A program made the position numbers and the translations under genes. From positions 1,674,001-1,738,000 of the forward strand of contig NZ_CP159486.1 in NCBI RefSeq assembly GCF_041902845.1: a stretch of DNA of 64,000 bases. Reading direction: 5' to 3'. The DNA is from Limibacterium fermenti. Lineage in GTDB: Bacteria; Bacteroidota; Bacteroidia; Bacteroidales; Dysgonomonadaceae. The notes beneath the pieces are model-generated. The model worked only from the letters and a program-made list of their open reading frames with translations, searched no databases and had not been told where the DNA came from. The stretch's first letter is position 1. Each line of letters begins with the position of its first letter. Positions 1 through 9,176 of this stretch are shown here, in pieces.

Positions 1-1
1 C

Positions 2-151
2 CTCATTCCCGACGAATTCGTGGGGTGGGCGGCACCTGATGAAACTCCCGATTCTGTTCGCCAACGTTATTACGATTTTCTCCGATTGCGTTTAAAGTAT
101 TCGACTATCTTTTTAAACGAAGCCATCCATGCACAAAAAGCTTTTTTATGA
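2..151 (+). CDS. HipA-like kinase family protein, C-terminal end (partial)
   Basis: An open frame enters from the left edge and ends at TGA 149-151, giving about 49 residues (LIPDEFVGWAAPDE... ending in HAQKAFL). It overlaps the start of the next gene by 23 bases. In Bacteroidetes a short HipA-like kinase of this kind commonly sits directly before a DUF3037 gene, and the overlap here fits that pair. The catalytic part lies outside the window, so the call rests on the tail and on the neighbour. Inference, moderate confidence. Confidence 0.5.
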   Translation, partial: LIPDEFVGWAAPDETPDSVRQRYYDFLRLRLKYSTIFLNEAIHAQKAFL

Positions 152-521
152 ATATGCCGTTATCCGAGTGGTTCCGAAAGTAGAACGGGGAGAGTTCGTG
201 AATGTCGGAATCATCTTGTTTTGCAAAACGGCAAGATATATCGGCATGAAATACGAGATCGATAGAGAAGAGCTTTCGGGATATTCGTCGGAATTGGATA
301 TCGACTTATTATTGCAAACGATAGCTTCCTTTAAAACCATGGCATATGGGGAGAGTGGGGGGGGAGAAATATCCCGTCTCGATATGGTTGAACGCTTTCG
401 ATGGCTGACGGCTGTCCGCAGTACTTGTTTGCAGACGAGTACACCTCAACATGGTTTTACGACGGATCCTGTACGTACGCTTGAAATGCTTTTTGATGAA
501 TATGTGGGGGATGATGTATGA
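129..521 (+). CDS. DUF3037 family protein
   Basis: 130 residues beginning MHKKLFYEYAVIRVVP, with the family-typical early stretch VERGEFVNVGIILFC. The length is normal for DUF3037 proteins. No signal peptide or membrane segment is visible, so it is probably cytoplasmic. It overlaps the preceding HipA-like kinase frame by 23 bases, suggesting translational coupling and a joint function. The family function is not known; association with HipA-like kinases is the main clue. The codons for the ESGGGE stretch contain an uninterrupted run of eight G (357-364), a possible slippage site. ATG at 129 is the only start that keeps the conserved N-terminus. Confidence 0.8.
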   Translation: MHKKLFYEYAVIRVVPKVERGEFVNVGIILFCKTARYIGMKYEIDREELSGYSSELDIDLLLQTIASFKTMAYGESGGGEISRLDMVERFRWLTAVRSTCLQTSTPQHGFTTDPVRTLEMLFDEYVGDDV

Positions 522-545
522 TGTATGAGTTAGGGCAGGACTTTT

Positions 546-1325
546 TCATTTAAGGAATTTTCCTGATAAACGTGTGACCCATTTGCGAGGCAACAATCGT
601 ACACCAAAAGCAATGAGTTTGTTCCGTGTTCCGTGAATAGCGACAGACTTTCCTTTCAACATCGCCTGATAACCTACTTTTGCGACATCCGCAGCCATGG
701 GAAGTTTACGCCCTTTCACCATAGAACTCTTTTTCATGTTCGAATCTTCCATGAAGAAGGTGCCGGTCGGACCCGGACATAATGATGTAACCGTAATTCC
801 TCTATTTTTTACCTCATAGCCGATAGCTTCGGAAAAGTGCAAAACATACGCTTTTGTTGCGAAATACACCGCCATCATCGGCCCCGGTTGAAACGCGGCC
901 GTTGAACATACATTTAAAATTCGCCGCGTTATTTGCCTGTTATTTTGAGACGATTCCCTTTGAATGAAAAGATGACACAACCGCGTAAGGGTGGTTATAT
1001 TTAATTGTATCATCCGCTCATAACGTTCCCATTCGGTATCTGCAAAAGGGCCGAAATCTCCGAATCCGGCATTATTGACCAAATAAGTAATATGAGGCGC
1101 TTCGGCTTCCCGGAAAATTGCTTCTGCGGCATCGGGTAATGACAAATCCTTTACGATTACCTGTACCGATATTTTATAATCTTTTTCGAAGGATGATTTT
1201 ATCTGTTGCAGTTGGTCTGCATTCCGAGCTACTAAAATTAAACTACATCCTTCTTTGGCAAATAGTTTGGCTAATTCAAACCCAATGCCTTTAGAAGCCC
1301 CTGTTATTAAAGCGGTATATTTCAT
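546..1325 (-). CDS. Short-chain dehydrogenase/reductase (SDR)
   Basis: A 259-residue Rossmann-fold oxidoreductase. The nucleotide-binding motif TGASKGIG is near residue 8, followed by NNAG in the middle and the catalytic pair in YFATK. The family uses NAD(P)H to reduce or oxidise small carbonyl/alcohol substrates; the substrate cannot be read from sequence. The start is placed at ATG 1323-1325 (MKYTALITG); a longer frame would need a TTG codon at 1340 and adds only MAAAI. The nearest gene on this strand, rodA, ends in the opposite direction sense 128 bases upstream, so it is probably transcribed alone. The C-terminal extension to GKFLK is ordinary for the family. Confidence 0.9.
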   Translation of the reverse strand: MKYTALITGASKGIGFELAKLFAKEGCSLILVARNADQLQQIKSSFEKDYKISVQVIVKDLSLPDAAEAIFREAEAPHITYLVNNAGFGDFGPFADTEWERYERMIQLNITTLTRLCHLFIQRESSQNNRQITRRILNVCSTAAFQPGPMMAVYFATKAYVLHFSEAIGYEVKNRGITVTSLCPGPTGTFFMEDSNMKKSSMVKGRKLPMAADVAKVGYQAMLKGKSVAIHGTRNKLIAFGVRLLPRKWVTRLSGKFLK

Positions 1326-1345
1326 TATTGCGGCGGCCAAATGAC

Positions 1346-1405
1346 TAATTACGAATTACAAATTACGAATTACAAATTACGAATGACGAATTACGAATTA
1401 TGAAT
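1346..1405. repeat. Short tandem AATTACGAATTAC-type repeat
   Basis: The gap between the SDR gene and rodA is filled by imperfect iterations of an AATTACGA/AATTACAA unit. Similar low-complexity intergenic runs occur at 12266-12301 and 47812-47853 in this window. No coding capacity is visible. Confidence 0.7.
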
Positions 1406-1467
1406 GAAAAGTCTAAGGTCGAATGTCTAACGTCTAAAGACGTGAAGCAATTCCTCCTCATCCTTCT

Positions 1468-2925
1468 TTACATTCGTTTTTGTGATTTATCGATTCGCAG
1501 GAAAATAAACAGCAGAATAGTGAATCCCCATAGCGATGATCCACCGTAACTGAAAAAAGGAAGCGGTATCCCGATGACCGGCATGATGCCAATAACCATG
1601 CCTATATTGATGATAAGGTGAAAGAGGAAAACACTCGCCACTCCATAACCATACACACGCCCGAATATCGTTCGTTGACGTTCTGCCAGATAAATAAGCC
1701 TTAAAATAAAGATTACAAATAAAATCAAAACGATGGAAGATCCTATGAATCCCTGTTCTTCACCGATCGTACAAAAAATGAAATCCGTATCTTGTTCCGG
1801 TACATACTTTAATTTTGTTTGTGTACCATTTAAAAAACCTTTGCCGGCAAATCCTCCGGAACCGATCGCTATTTTCGACTGTCCCACATGGTATCCCGAA
1901 CCCTGGAGATCCTGCTCCATACCGAGAGTCACTTTAATTCGCGTTTGCTGATGAGGTTGCAGCACATCGTAAAAAACATATTCTACCGATTCGACGAATG
2001 AAAAAGAGGCTACGACAAAAAGGAAAATATACAAGTACGGTTTTTTCCAAAATCGAAGAAACAACAGTATGAGATATAATCCGGTTAGTCCCAATGAAAG
2101 TAACGCGACGAACCCATAATTGACTTTCACTCCAAATAAGGAGATTAAAAATGCAACGAGAAAAAGAACAACAGGTATCGTTAGTATAATAGCGCTCACT
2201 TCCCGCCTTTTCAAATAGCTCCGAACCATTCCAGCCGCAAAAACGATAATAAGCAATGTCGTAATGAATTCCCCAAGGGAAATGGAACCTACGAATGTTT
2301 CCGAAAACCGAATACCCAGTACAAAATAAATGATCGTCGAAATGCCGATAAGTAAAAATCCACCCGGAAGACCTTCCCGGTAGAGCATCATTATAAAAGC
2401 CAAGTATACCAAAGCCGTTCCGGTTTCGCTTTGGAGGACGACCAGGATAAAAGGCAACAAAATGATGGAAGACACCAGCAGTAAGTTTTTAGGCTTCATC
2501 AATCGGAAATTGTATGAATTGAAAGCTTTCGCAAGAACCAGCGCAATGATGAATTTCATAAATTCGGCCGGTTGCAAGCGTACCGGCCCCATCACTAACC
2601 ACGAACGGCTACCGTTGATTTCCGGTGCGACAAGAAGCGTAATCAACAGTAATGCGATGCCGCCGATATAGAAAATAAAAGCGTAGGTTTCGTAAAAACC
2701 TGTATCTATTTTCATTAAAGCGAAAGCCAGTAATAAAGATGTCCCTATCCATACCAACTGCATACCGGCACGACTCGACAAATCGAACATACTTGTCGCG
2801 TTTTCCAAGTCGAAACTCGCCGCATATATACTGATCCAACCCATCACCAGGAATAGTAAGTACAGTATTATGGTCGGCATATCGACCTTTCCTTTTTCTT
2901 CTGTTTCCGTCGTTTCTCTGTTCAT
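1468..2925 (-). CDS. rodA: Rod shape-determining protein RodA (SEDS glycosyltransferase)
   Basis: A 485-residue polytopic membrane protein of the FtsW/RodA/SpoVE (SEDS) family. SEDS proteins polymerise lipid II into peptidoglycan glycan strands during elongation, working with PBP2. A charged N-terminus (MNRETTETEEKGK) is followed by about ten or more hydrophobic segments; conserved stretches visible are LQPAEFMKF, GSGGFAGKGFLNGTQTKLKYVPEQDTDFIF (given here only as a location near residue 350) and the terminal PFFSYGGSS. It lies 3 bases after mrdA on the same strand and closes the mre operon. Somewhat longer than E. coli RodA, as is usual in Bacteroidetes. Confidence 0.95.
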   Translation of the reverse strand: MNRETTETEEKGKVDMPTIILYLLFLVMGWISIYAASFDLENATSMFDLSSRAGMQLVWIGTSLLLAFALMKIDTGFYETYAFIFYIGGIALLLITLLVAPEINGSRSWLVMGPVRLQPAEFMKFIIALVLAKAFNSYNFRLMKPKNLLLVSSIILLPFILVVLQSETGTALVYLAFIMMLYREGLPGGFLLIGISTIIYFVLGIRFSETFVGSISLGEFITTLLIIVFAAGMVRSYLKRREVSAIILTIPVVLFLVAFLISLFGVKVNYGFVALLSLGLTGLYLILLFLRFWKKPYLYIFLFVVASFSFVESVEYVFYDVLQPHQQTRIKVTLGMEQDLQGSGYHVGQSKIAIGSGGFAGKGFLNGTQTKLKYVPEQDTDFIFCTIGEEQGFIGSSIVLILFVIFILRLIYLAERQRTIFGRVYGYGVASVFLFHLIINIGMVIGIMPVIGIPLPFFSYGGSSLWGFTILLFIFLRIDKSQKRM

Positions 2926-2928
2926 ATT

Positions 2929-4830
2929 TTAATTTGCAGCAGGTATTGTCACCGTTGTTGCCGGAGGTGCGTTTTTAGTATATAAATAAGGGAGAACGAC
3001 TCTATCGATCATCGTTTTTTCCAACCATTTATCGGTCTCGGGAATTTCCCCCTTAAAGAATTTTTGCAGCATCAACCGTCCTATTGGTACGGCATTCGTT
3101 GCCCCAAAACGTCCGTTTTCGACAATCACGACAATCGCCACCTGCGGATCGTCTTTCGGAGCAAAGCCCATGAAGAGCGAATGGTCTTCGCCATGAGGAT
3201 TTTGCGCCGTACCGGTTTTGCCGCATACCTGAATCTCGGGCGCTAAATTTGCTCCATAGCAAGTACCTTTGGTTACCGCATCGGCCATGCCATTGACAAT
3301 AATTTCGAAATATTCCCGGGCTATTTCACTATTTCTACGATTGGTAAAAGCCGTATCCAATGGTGCCCCTTTTCGTTCTTTTACAACGTGAGGAGTATAA
3401 AAATACCCTCTGTTTGCCGTCATTGCTGCAAAATTTGCTATCTGTAGCGGAGTGGTAAGGATTTCTCCTTGACCGATAGCGGTGGATATAATATTGTGAG
3501 CATTCCAGCGCGAATTTTTAAAAATATTGGTGTAAAACTTGCTGTTGGGGATAAACCCTCTTTTTTCAGAAGGAAGATCGACTCCCAATTTATATCCGAA
3601 CCCCATATCTACCATATGATCTTTCCAGTGATCGAATGCATTATTAACATCGGAATATTTTGTCCGGTTGCTGAGCATTGCATTTAATCCGTAACAAAAG
3701 AAAGAGTTGCAGGATGTTGCTAAAGCGTATTGGATGGCCAGGGGAGAGGCATGACCGTGACAAGCCGGTTTTCCTCCTAATGGAGGATATCCATGGTAAC
3801 AAACATATTGTGTTTGTTCCGTAATAATGCCTTCTTGTAGAAAGATAAGCCCTTGTGCCGGTTTGAAAGTCGATCCGGGGGGGTAAGTCCCTGCAACCGC
3901 CCGGTTGATTAACGGTTTATACGGGTTTTTTTCCAACGATTGATAGTTTTTCCCGAAATCGCGTCCGGTAAGCAAAGACGGATCGTAGTTAGGCGCAGAT
4001 ATCATACAAAGTATCTCGCCTGTTTTGGGCTCAATCATGATGATGCTGCCGACTTTATTGTGCATCAACAGTTCACCGTAAGCCTGTAAGTCTAAATCGA
4101 TACTGAGAGTTAGATCGCGTCCCGATACCGGCGCCCTGTCGTATTCTCCATTCTTATATTTACCCTGAATACGGCCGTGGGCGTCGCGAAGAAGTATTTC
4201 CACCCCTTTTTCACCGCGCAAGTCTTCCTCATGCGATAGTTCGATTCCCGATTTTCCGACATAATCGCCGCGTATATAATAGGGATTAGCAGCTATTTCA
4301 TTTTTATTCGCTTCCGCTATATAGCCGAGTATTAATCCCATGTTGGGATATTTGTATTGGCGTTCCGTACGATGTTGAATGTAAATGCCGGGGAATTTAT
4401 ATAATTTTTCTTGTAAAAGCCCGTACTCTTCCACATTGAGTTGGGACATGAATATTTGAGGCGTATAGGAGGAATACCCCGGATTTTTACGAGGGTCTCT
4501 CATCTCCGCGTTTAATTGATAAAAACGTTGCTTGTCGATATTCAACGTCCGGCAAAAATCGATTGTGTCAAAGGCTTCCATCTCACGTACAACCATCATC
4601 ACATCATACGTCGGTTGATTGTAAACGAGTAATTCGCCTTTCCGGTCATAAATGGCGCCTCTTGCCGGATATAACGTCTTGCGCAGAAATGCGTGGCTAT
4701 CGGCATATTCCCGATACTTAGGGCTTAATATCTGTAAATGGAATAATTGTCCTATATAAATTAGTGCAAAAACGATAATAATACCCGTTATGACATATTT
4801 TCTTTTAAATAGAGGATTATGACTGTTCAC
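2929..4830 (-). CDS. mrdA: Penicillin-binding protein 2 (elongation transpeptidase)
   Basis: 633 residues, a class B PBP that crosslinks peptidoglycan in the elongasome. One N-terminal membrane anchor (about residues 12-32) is followed by the PBP dimer domain (ARGAIYDRKGELL) and the transpeptidase domain. The active-site motif STFK is visible in YPPGSTFKPAQG, SxN as SCNSFF, and KTG as CGKTGTAQ. It overlaps mreD by 14 bases and precedes rodA by 3 bases, so it is translated with the shape genes. The gene pairing with RodA is the standard enzyme partnership. Nothing unusual apart from a short Thr/Pro-rich C-terminal tail. Confidence 0.95.
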   Translation of the reverse strand: MNSHNPLFKRKYVITGIIIVFALIYIGQLFHLQILSPKYREYADSHAFLRKTLYPARGAIYDRKGELLVYNQPTYDVMMVVREMEAFDTIDFCRTLNIDKQRFYQLNAEMRDPRKNPGYSSYTPQIFMSQLNVEEYGLLQEKLYKFPGIYIQHRTERQYKYPNMGLILGYIAEANKNEIAANPYYIRGDYVGKSGIELSHEEDLRGEKGVEILLRDAHGRIQGKYKNGEYDRAPVSGRDLTLSIDLDLQAYGELLMHNKVGSIIMIEPKTGEILCMISAPNYDPSLLTGRDFGKNYQSLEKNPYKPLINRAVAGTYPPGSTFKPAQGLIFLQEGIITEQTQYVCYHGYPPLGGKPACHGHASPLAIQYALATSCNSFFCYGLNAMLSNRTKYSDVNNAFDHWKDHMVDMGFGYKLGVDLPSEKRGFIPNSKFYTNIFKNSRWNAHNIISTAIGQGEILTTPLQIANFAAMTANRGYFYTPHVVKERKGAPLDTAFTNRRNSEIAREYFEIIVNGMADAVTKGTCYGANLAPEIQVCGKTGTAQNPHGEDHSLFMGFAPKDDPQVAIVVIVENGRFGATNAVPIGRLMLQKFFKGEIPETDKWLEKTMIDRVVLPYLYTKNAPPATTVTIPAAN

Positions 4831-5335
4831 GGGGATTGCTGTTATGGGTTAAACTGTCTAATGCGAAAATCAATATGCATGTAATAAGAGATGACGATAT
4901 AATGAGCAGTAACGTATGCGTAATATTAAAGAAAGTAAATGATTCAATAAAAAAAAGAAGGGTTTGATGAAACACCACCATCAGAATCGTAAAGCGTACG
5001 AAAGGCCCGGTTGATGAATGGATACCGGGGACATACTGCTCATAATCTTCTCTGCCGAAAATAAGATTGATAACAGGTTTGCGAAAAGCAGCCACAATAG
5101 TCGTGGCGGCAGCATTCATACCGGGGGTGTTCAGGAATATATCGATTAGCAATCCCATCATAAAACCCGAAATGATCACATAAAACGGATTCCGGCCGAT
5201 AGGCAGCTTCAGGAGGAAATAGATATATAAGACAGGTGTTGCCACACCAAATAAATGAATCCGGTTCAGCAATAATGTTTGCAGCAAAACAAGCAAAGCC
5301 AGTAAAAACACTTCGTAAATATAACTCAGCTTCAT
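4817..5335 (-). CDS. mreD: Rod shape-determining protein MreD
   Basis: 172 residues, almost entirely hydrophobic, with about five membrane segments. MreD is an inner-membrane scaffold linking MreC to the elongation machinery. Family sequence is weakly conserved, and the identification relies on size, the hydrophobic profile (for example LLNRIHLFGVATPVLYIYFL at positions near residue 25, quoted in part) and the position between mreC and mrdA. It overlaps mreC by 4 bases and mrdA by 14 bases, showing tight coupling. Confidence 0.9.
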   Translation of the reverse strand: MKLSYIYEVFLLALLVLLQTLLLNRIHLFGVATPVLYIYFLLKLPIGRNPFYVIISGFMMGLLIDIFLNTPGMNAAATTIVAAFRKPVINLIFGREDYEQYVPGIHSSTGPFVRFTILMVVFHQTLLFFIESFTFFNITHTLLLIISSSLITCILIFALDSLTHNSNPREQS

Positions 5336-6174
5336 TGTAAAGACATTTCAAGTGTGTTTTGCTCTTCGTTAAACCGGTCATCGATGACCAGTACATTGCG
5401 GATCGTATAAAAATCAGTCGCCAACTCAATATCGAATGTATTGAAGTTATCGTCGAGAGACGCCCCTTGCCCGCTGACAAAGCCTATAACAACATCTTTC
5501 GGGAAAATTCGAGAGAAACTTGTCAGTACGGTGTCTCCCTTATTAAACTGTTCGTGTTTGGGCAATTCTTGCAGTTGGGCGAAACGAATATTTTTACCGT
5601 TCCAGGAAACCGAGCCGTAATTCTCCGAATCGCTCAACTTCGCACTTAACCGGAACCTGGGGTTGATAACGGGAATGACGAGAGAAAAGTGTTCGGATAC
5701 TTTCGATATCACTCCTACGACTCCCGTTTGTGAAATGACTCCCATATCCGTCCTGACCCCTTCGGCCGAACCCATATTAATAGTCATGAAATTATTCATT
5801 CCCGAAAAACTGAGATTTACGACTTCAGCAGGGATAAACCGGAATTGCTCCGGTTGAATACTATCCGATGCAAAAGCTTTCACCTCCAAGGAGTCTGTCG
5901 GCAAACTTTCCACGTAGGATTGTAAAGCGTAAAGGCGATTTTGGAGTTCCGCATTCTGTTCGAGCAATTGACGATTATTTTTCTTTAAATAAAAGAAAGA
6001 AGAGACATTGTTCGATGCGGTATAAATCCAACCGGTCACATTATTTGCGGAGGTAAGATAAACGCTTCTCTGATAAGAGTTCTGTGTGAAAACAAGATAA
6101 AAGCTGAAAGCAATTAATACAATTGCTACCAACCAATGACTGTTTCGCAAAATGAAATTAAGCAGATTCCTCAT
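5332..6174 (-). CDS. mreC: Rod shape-determining protein MreC
   Basis: 280 residues. A cytoplasmic N-terminus is followed by one membrane segment (about residues 15-30), a coiled-coil stretch (about 65-95, with heptads in NRQLLEQNAELQNRLYALQ) and a periplasmic beta-domain containing GMNNFMTINMGSAEGV and TGVVGVI. MreC oligomerises in the periplasm and activates PBP2. It starts 130 bases after the mreB stop on the same strand, and its stop overlaps the mreD start by 4 bases. Normal length. Confidence 0.95.
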   Translation of the reverse strand: MRNLLNFILRNSHWLVAIVLIAFSFYLVFTQNSYQRSVYLTSANNVTGWIYTASNNVSSFFYLKKNNRQLLEQNAELQNRLYALQSYVESLPTDSLEVKAFASDSIQPEQFRFIPAEVVNLSFSGMNNFMTINMGSAEGVRTDMGVISQTGVVGVISKVSEHFSLVIPVINPRFRLSAKLSDSENYGSVSWNGKNIRFAQLQELPKHEQFNKGDTVLTSFSRIFPKDVVIGFVSGQGASLDDNFNTFDIELATDFYTIRNVLVIDDRFNEEQNTLEMSLQ

Positions 6175-6304
6175 ATCAAGCGTTGACCCTTAGCTATCCA
6201 TTATTGACAATTAGCTTTCACAGCATCCTTCTCAATCAAGCCTGACTTCTCCGCGATGTACCCTGTGGTAATCTAATAGACAAAACCTATAGCATATAAG
6301 CCGA

Positions 6305-7330
6305 TTATCTCATCAAAAAATTAAATTTATTGATATTCCTCAAAGCGATGCCCGTTCCTTTGGCTACCACATGCAAAGGATCGTCGGCAACACGAAACGG
6401 AATCCCAATCTTGTCCGTCAGACGCTTATCAAGTCCTCTGAGGAGAGCGCCCCCACCGGTAAGATAAATGCCATTGCGTACAATATCGGCATATAATTCG
6501 GGAGGTGTTTGTTCCAATGCGCTGACCACAGCAGAATCAACTTTAGAGAGTGATTTTTCCAGGCAATGGGCAATTTCCTGATAAGAGACAGGGATATCCA
6601 TCGGCAAAGAAGTCATACGATTAGGTCCTTGCACAATAAAATCTTCGGGGGGATTCGCTAATTCCGTCAACACAGAGCCGACACTTATTTTTATCAGTTC
6701 GGATGTTCGTTCCCCAACTTTCATGTTATGTTGACGTCCCATATAATCCTGAATATCTTCGGTGAAATCATCCCCTGCAATTTTGAGGGACTTATTCGTT
6801 ACGATACCTCCCAGCGAAATCACTGCAATTTCGGTTGTGCCCCCGCCTATATCGACAATCATATTCCCTTCGGGAGCTTCTACGTCGAGACCTATCCCCA
6901 AGGCTGCCGCCATCGGTTCGAAGATCATATATACATCGCGTCCCCCAGCATGTTCTGCCGAGTCTCGCACGGCACGTATTTCGACTTCCGTGCTCCCCGA
7001 AGGGATACACACCACAATCCGCAAAGAAGGCGTAAAAAGTCCCCCTTTGTTTTTGTTTGCCATCCTAATCATGCCGCGTATCATTTGCTCCGCGGCGTTA
7101 AAATCGGCGATCACACCGTCGATCAAAGGCCTGACCGTACGGATATTCTCATGCGTTTTGCCATGCATTTGGCGAGCTTTTTCGCCTAAAGCGATCATTT
7201 TTTCTGTTTTGCGATCAAGCGCAACAATAGAAGGCTCGTCCAATAATATCTTTCCTGCGTTGTTTACGATAATGGAATTTGCCGTTCCAAGATCCATGGC
7301 CAATTCCTGTGTAAATGAAAATAACCCCAT
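6305..7330 (-). CDS. mreB: Actin-like cell-shape protein MreB
   Basis: 341 residues of the MreB actin-like ATPase family, which forms membrane-bound filaments that orient peptidoglycan synthesis. Nucleotide-binding motifs are visible: DLGTANSIIVNNAG near the start, MIVDIGGGTTEIAVISLGG in the middle and YLTGGGALLRGLDKRL near the end. It begins with the amphipathic MGLFSFTQELA. It lies 34 bases after purH and starts the mre gene set. Very well conserved. Confidence 0.97.
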   Translation of the reverse strand: MGLFSFTQELAMDLGTANSIIVNNAGKILLDEPSIVALDRKTEKMIALGEKARQMHGKTHENIRTVRPLIDGVIADFNAAEQMIRGMIRMANKNKGGLFTPSLRIVVCIPSGSTEVEIRAVRDSAEHAGGRDVYMIFEPMAAALGIGLDVEAPEGNMIVDIGGGTTEIAVISLGGIVTNKSLKIAGDDFTEDIQDYMGRQHNMKVGERTSELIKISVGSVLTELANPPEDFIVQGPNRMTSLPMDIPVSYQEIAHCLEKSLSKVDSAVVSALEQTPPELYADIVRNGIYLTGGGALLRGLDKRLTDKIGIPFRVADDPLHVVAKGTGIALRNINKFNFLMR

Positions 7331-7364
7331 ACCTCTGCTGTTTATTACAATAGTTATACCTTAA

Positions 7365-8888
7365 TCAATGTTTAAAATGCCGGATACCCGTTACGACCAT
7401 CGCCAACCCTTTTTCGTTGCAAAAATCAACGGATTCATTGTCTCTGATAGATCCTCCGGGTTGTATAACGGCGGTTATTCCGGCCTTGTGAGCGATTTCC
7501 ACACAATCCGGAAATGGAAAAAATGCATCACTGGCCATGACCGCGCCGTTTAAGTCGAAGTGAAATATTCCGGCTTTTTCAATGGCCTGTTTTAATGCAT
7601 CCACTCTCGATGTTTGGCCGGTTCCGGAAGCGACCAATTGCTTATTCTTTACCAAGACGATGGCATTGGACTTGGTGTGTTTCACCAACTTATTGGCAAA
7701 AATCAAATCGTCTGTTTCCCTTGCTGTCGGGGCTGTCTTGGTAACCGTTTTCAAATCATTTACCGATTGGACACTTTCATTTTTTTCTTGTGCGAGTATA
7801 CCATTCAAAGCCGAACGGTATAGCCAAGGCGTTTTGTTTGTCTCTATCGATTTTTGTTTCAAAATTATACGATTTTTCTTTTGAAACAAAATATCTAATG
7901 CTTCTTTTGTATAATCGGGTGCTATAATCACTTCGAAGAAAATTTGATGAATCGCTTCCGCAACGGCTTTGTCTATCGGTTTATTGATCACTACAATTCC
8001 TCCGTAAGCCGAAACCGGGTCGCCGGCTAATGCTGCATCCCAAGCTTCTTTTACCGTCGGCCGGCTAGCCATGCCGCAGGCATTGTTATGCTTGAGAATG
8101 GCGACCGAAGTATCGTTGAAATCGGCCATCAGGGAGATGCCCGCATCGATATCGAGAAGATTGTTGTAGGATATTTCTTTGCCATGCAGTTGCTCGAACA
8201 GCGCATCGAAGTCACCGTAAAAAAGGCCTTTTTGATGAGGGTTCTCTCCGTATCGGAGCGTCTTCCCATTGTCGACTGCAAGGCGCAGAGCCGAGTGCGA
8301 TTCTTGATCGAAATATTCGAAGATGGCCGAATCATACTTCGACGAAACGCCAAAAGCCTCTTTTGCAAAAAAACGGCGGTCGTCAATAGTACTGCTTCCT
8401 TGACTTTCCTTCAATAAATTGAGCAAAGGCATGTATTGTTTTTTAGAAGCCACGATGAGGACATCCTTATAGTTCTTTGCGGCTGCCCGGATAAGCGATA
8501 TGCCGCCGATATCTATTTTCTCGATAATTTCTTCTTCCGTTCCTCCGGCTGCGAGGGTTTCTTCAAAAGGATATAAATCGACGATTATCAAATCGATTGT
8601 AGGAATATCATACGATTTCACCTGTTTCTTATCCGACTCATTATCGCGTTGGTAAAGGATTCCACCGAAAACTTTCGGATGGAGCGTTTTAACACGTCCT
8701 CCTAATATGGCGGGGTATCCGGTGAGGTCTTCTACCGTTTGACATTCATATCCTAACGATTGGATAAAGTCGTGGGTACCTCCGGTCGAAATGAATTTTA
8801 CATGCAAATCGTTTAATACGCGAAGAATCTCTTCTAAACCGTCTTTATGAAAAACGGAGATAAGAGCTGTCTGAATTTTCTGTGACAT
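7365..8888 (-). CDS. purH: Bifunctional AICAR transformylase / IMP cyclohydrolase PurH
   Basis: 507 residues. The N-terminal MGS-like domain (residues 1-150, IMP cyclohydrolase) contains STGGTHDF and LGGRVKTLHPKVFGGIL; the C-terminal domain carries the AICAR formyltransferase (RYGENPHQKG, AILKHNNACGMA, and SDAFFPFPDC). Together they catalyse the last two steps of purine nucleotide synthesis in the cytoplasm. It is the first gene of the purH-mreB-mreC-mreD-mrdA-rodA block on the minus strand, a common order in Bacteroidales. A TAnnTTTG promoter element lies 26 bases upstream. Confidence 0.97.
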   Translation of the reverse strand: MSQKIQTALISVFHKDGLEEILRVLNDLHVKFISTGGTHDFIQSLGYECQTVEDLTGYPAILGGRVKTLHPKVFGGILYQRDNESDKKQVKSYDIPTIDLIIVDLYPFEETLAAGGTEEEIIEKIDIGGISLIRAAAKNYKDVLIVASKKQYMPLLNLLKESQGSSTIDDRRFFAKEAFGVSSKYDSAIFEYFDQESHSALRLAVDNGKTLRYGENPHQKGLFYGDFDALFEQLHGKEISYNNLLDIDAGISLMADFNDTSVAILKHNNACGMASRPTVKEAWDAALAGDPVSAYGGIVVINKPIDKAVAEAIHQIFFEVIIAPDYTKEALDILFQKKNRIILKQKSIETNKTPWLYRSALNGILAQEKNESVQSVNDLKTVTKTAPTARETDDLIFANKLVKHTKSNAIVLVKNKQLVASGTGQTSRVDALKQAIEKAGIFHFDLNGAVMASDAFFPFPDCVEIAHKAGITAVIQPGGSIRDNESVDFCNEKGLAMVVTGIRHFKH

Positions 8889-8913
8889 ATATACATTCTT
8901 TGAAAAAGGAATA

Positions 8914-8921
8914 CAAAGGTA
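8914..8921 (-). promoter_or_regulatory. -7 promoter element of purH-mre operon
   Basis: Reads TACCTTTG on the minus strand, an exact match to the Bacteroidetes TAnnTTTG element, about 26 bases before the purH ATG. No clear -33 TTTG is visible. Confidence 0.65.
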
Positions 8922-8975
8922 GAAAATCTATTGTTATTTTAAGCGGTTTTCGCAGCTAAGTTTCGGATTTATTGA

Positions 8976-9072
8976 GAAACGGTTTAAATTTCTTACGAAA
9001 GGCTGTAATTAGGATATTCTTCGCCTTCAAAAAGAACTCTTTTTGAATCGTGAAACAACTTGAAACAGATTC
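8976..9072 (+). repeat. 97-bp dispersed intergenic repeat, copy 1
   Basis: Begins GAAACGGTTTAAATTTCT and ends with ACTTGAAACAGATTC. A reverse-complement copy of about 100 bp lies at 41045-41144, with the same internal landmarks (ACGAAAGGCTGTAATTA, then CTTCAAAAAG, then TTTTTGAATCG). The ends are imperfect inverted repeats (GTTTAAATTT and its complement in copy 2). Non-coding; MITE- or REP-like. Confidence 0.75.
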
Positions 9073-9081
9073 TTTGGGCGT

Positions 9082-9115
9082 AAAAAAAACAGCCTACAAA
9101 TCGCTTGCGGGCTGA
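9082..9115 (-). terminator. Probable rho-independent terminator of the metallophosphoesterase gene
   Basis: On the minus strand CAGCC pairs with GGCTG around an interrupted stem, directly followed by eight T. It lies about 60 bases after the stop of the 9177-10787 gene. Confidence 0.55.
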
Positions 9116-9176
9116 AACATTGTGACTATCGATAGGAGGCCAGTCACCTTAATTATAGAGAGAATGAAAAATATAG

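Noticed and set aside
6728..7364. Long plus-strand open frames across mreB
   Set aside because: Antisense shadows of a strongly conserved minus-strand gene.
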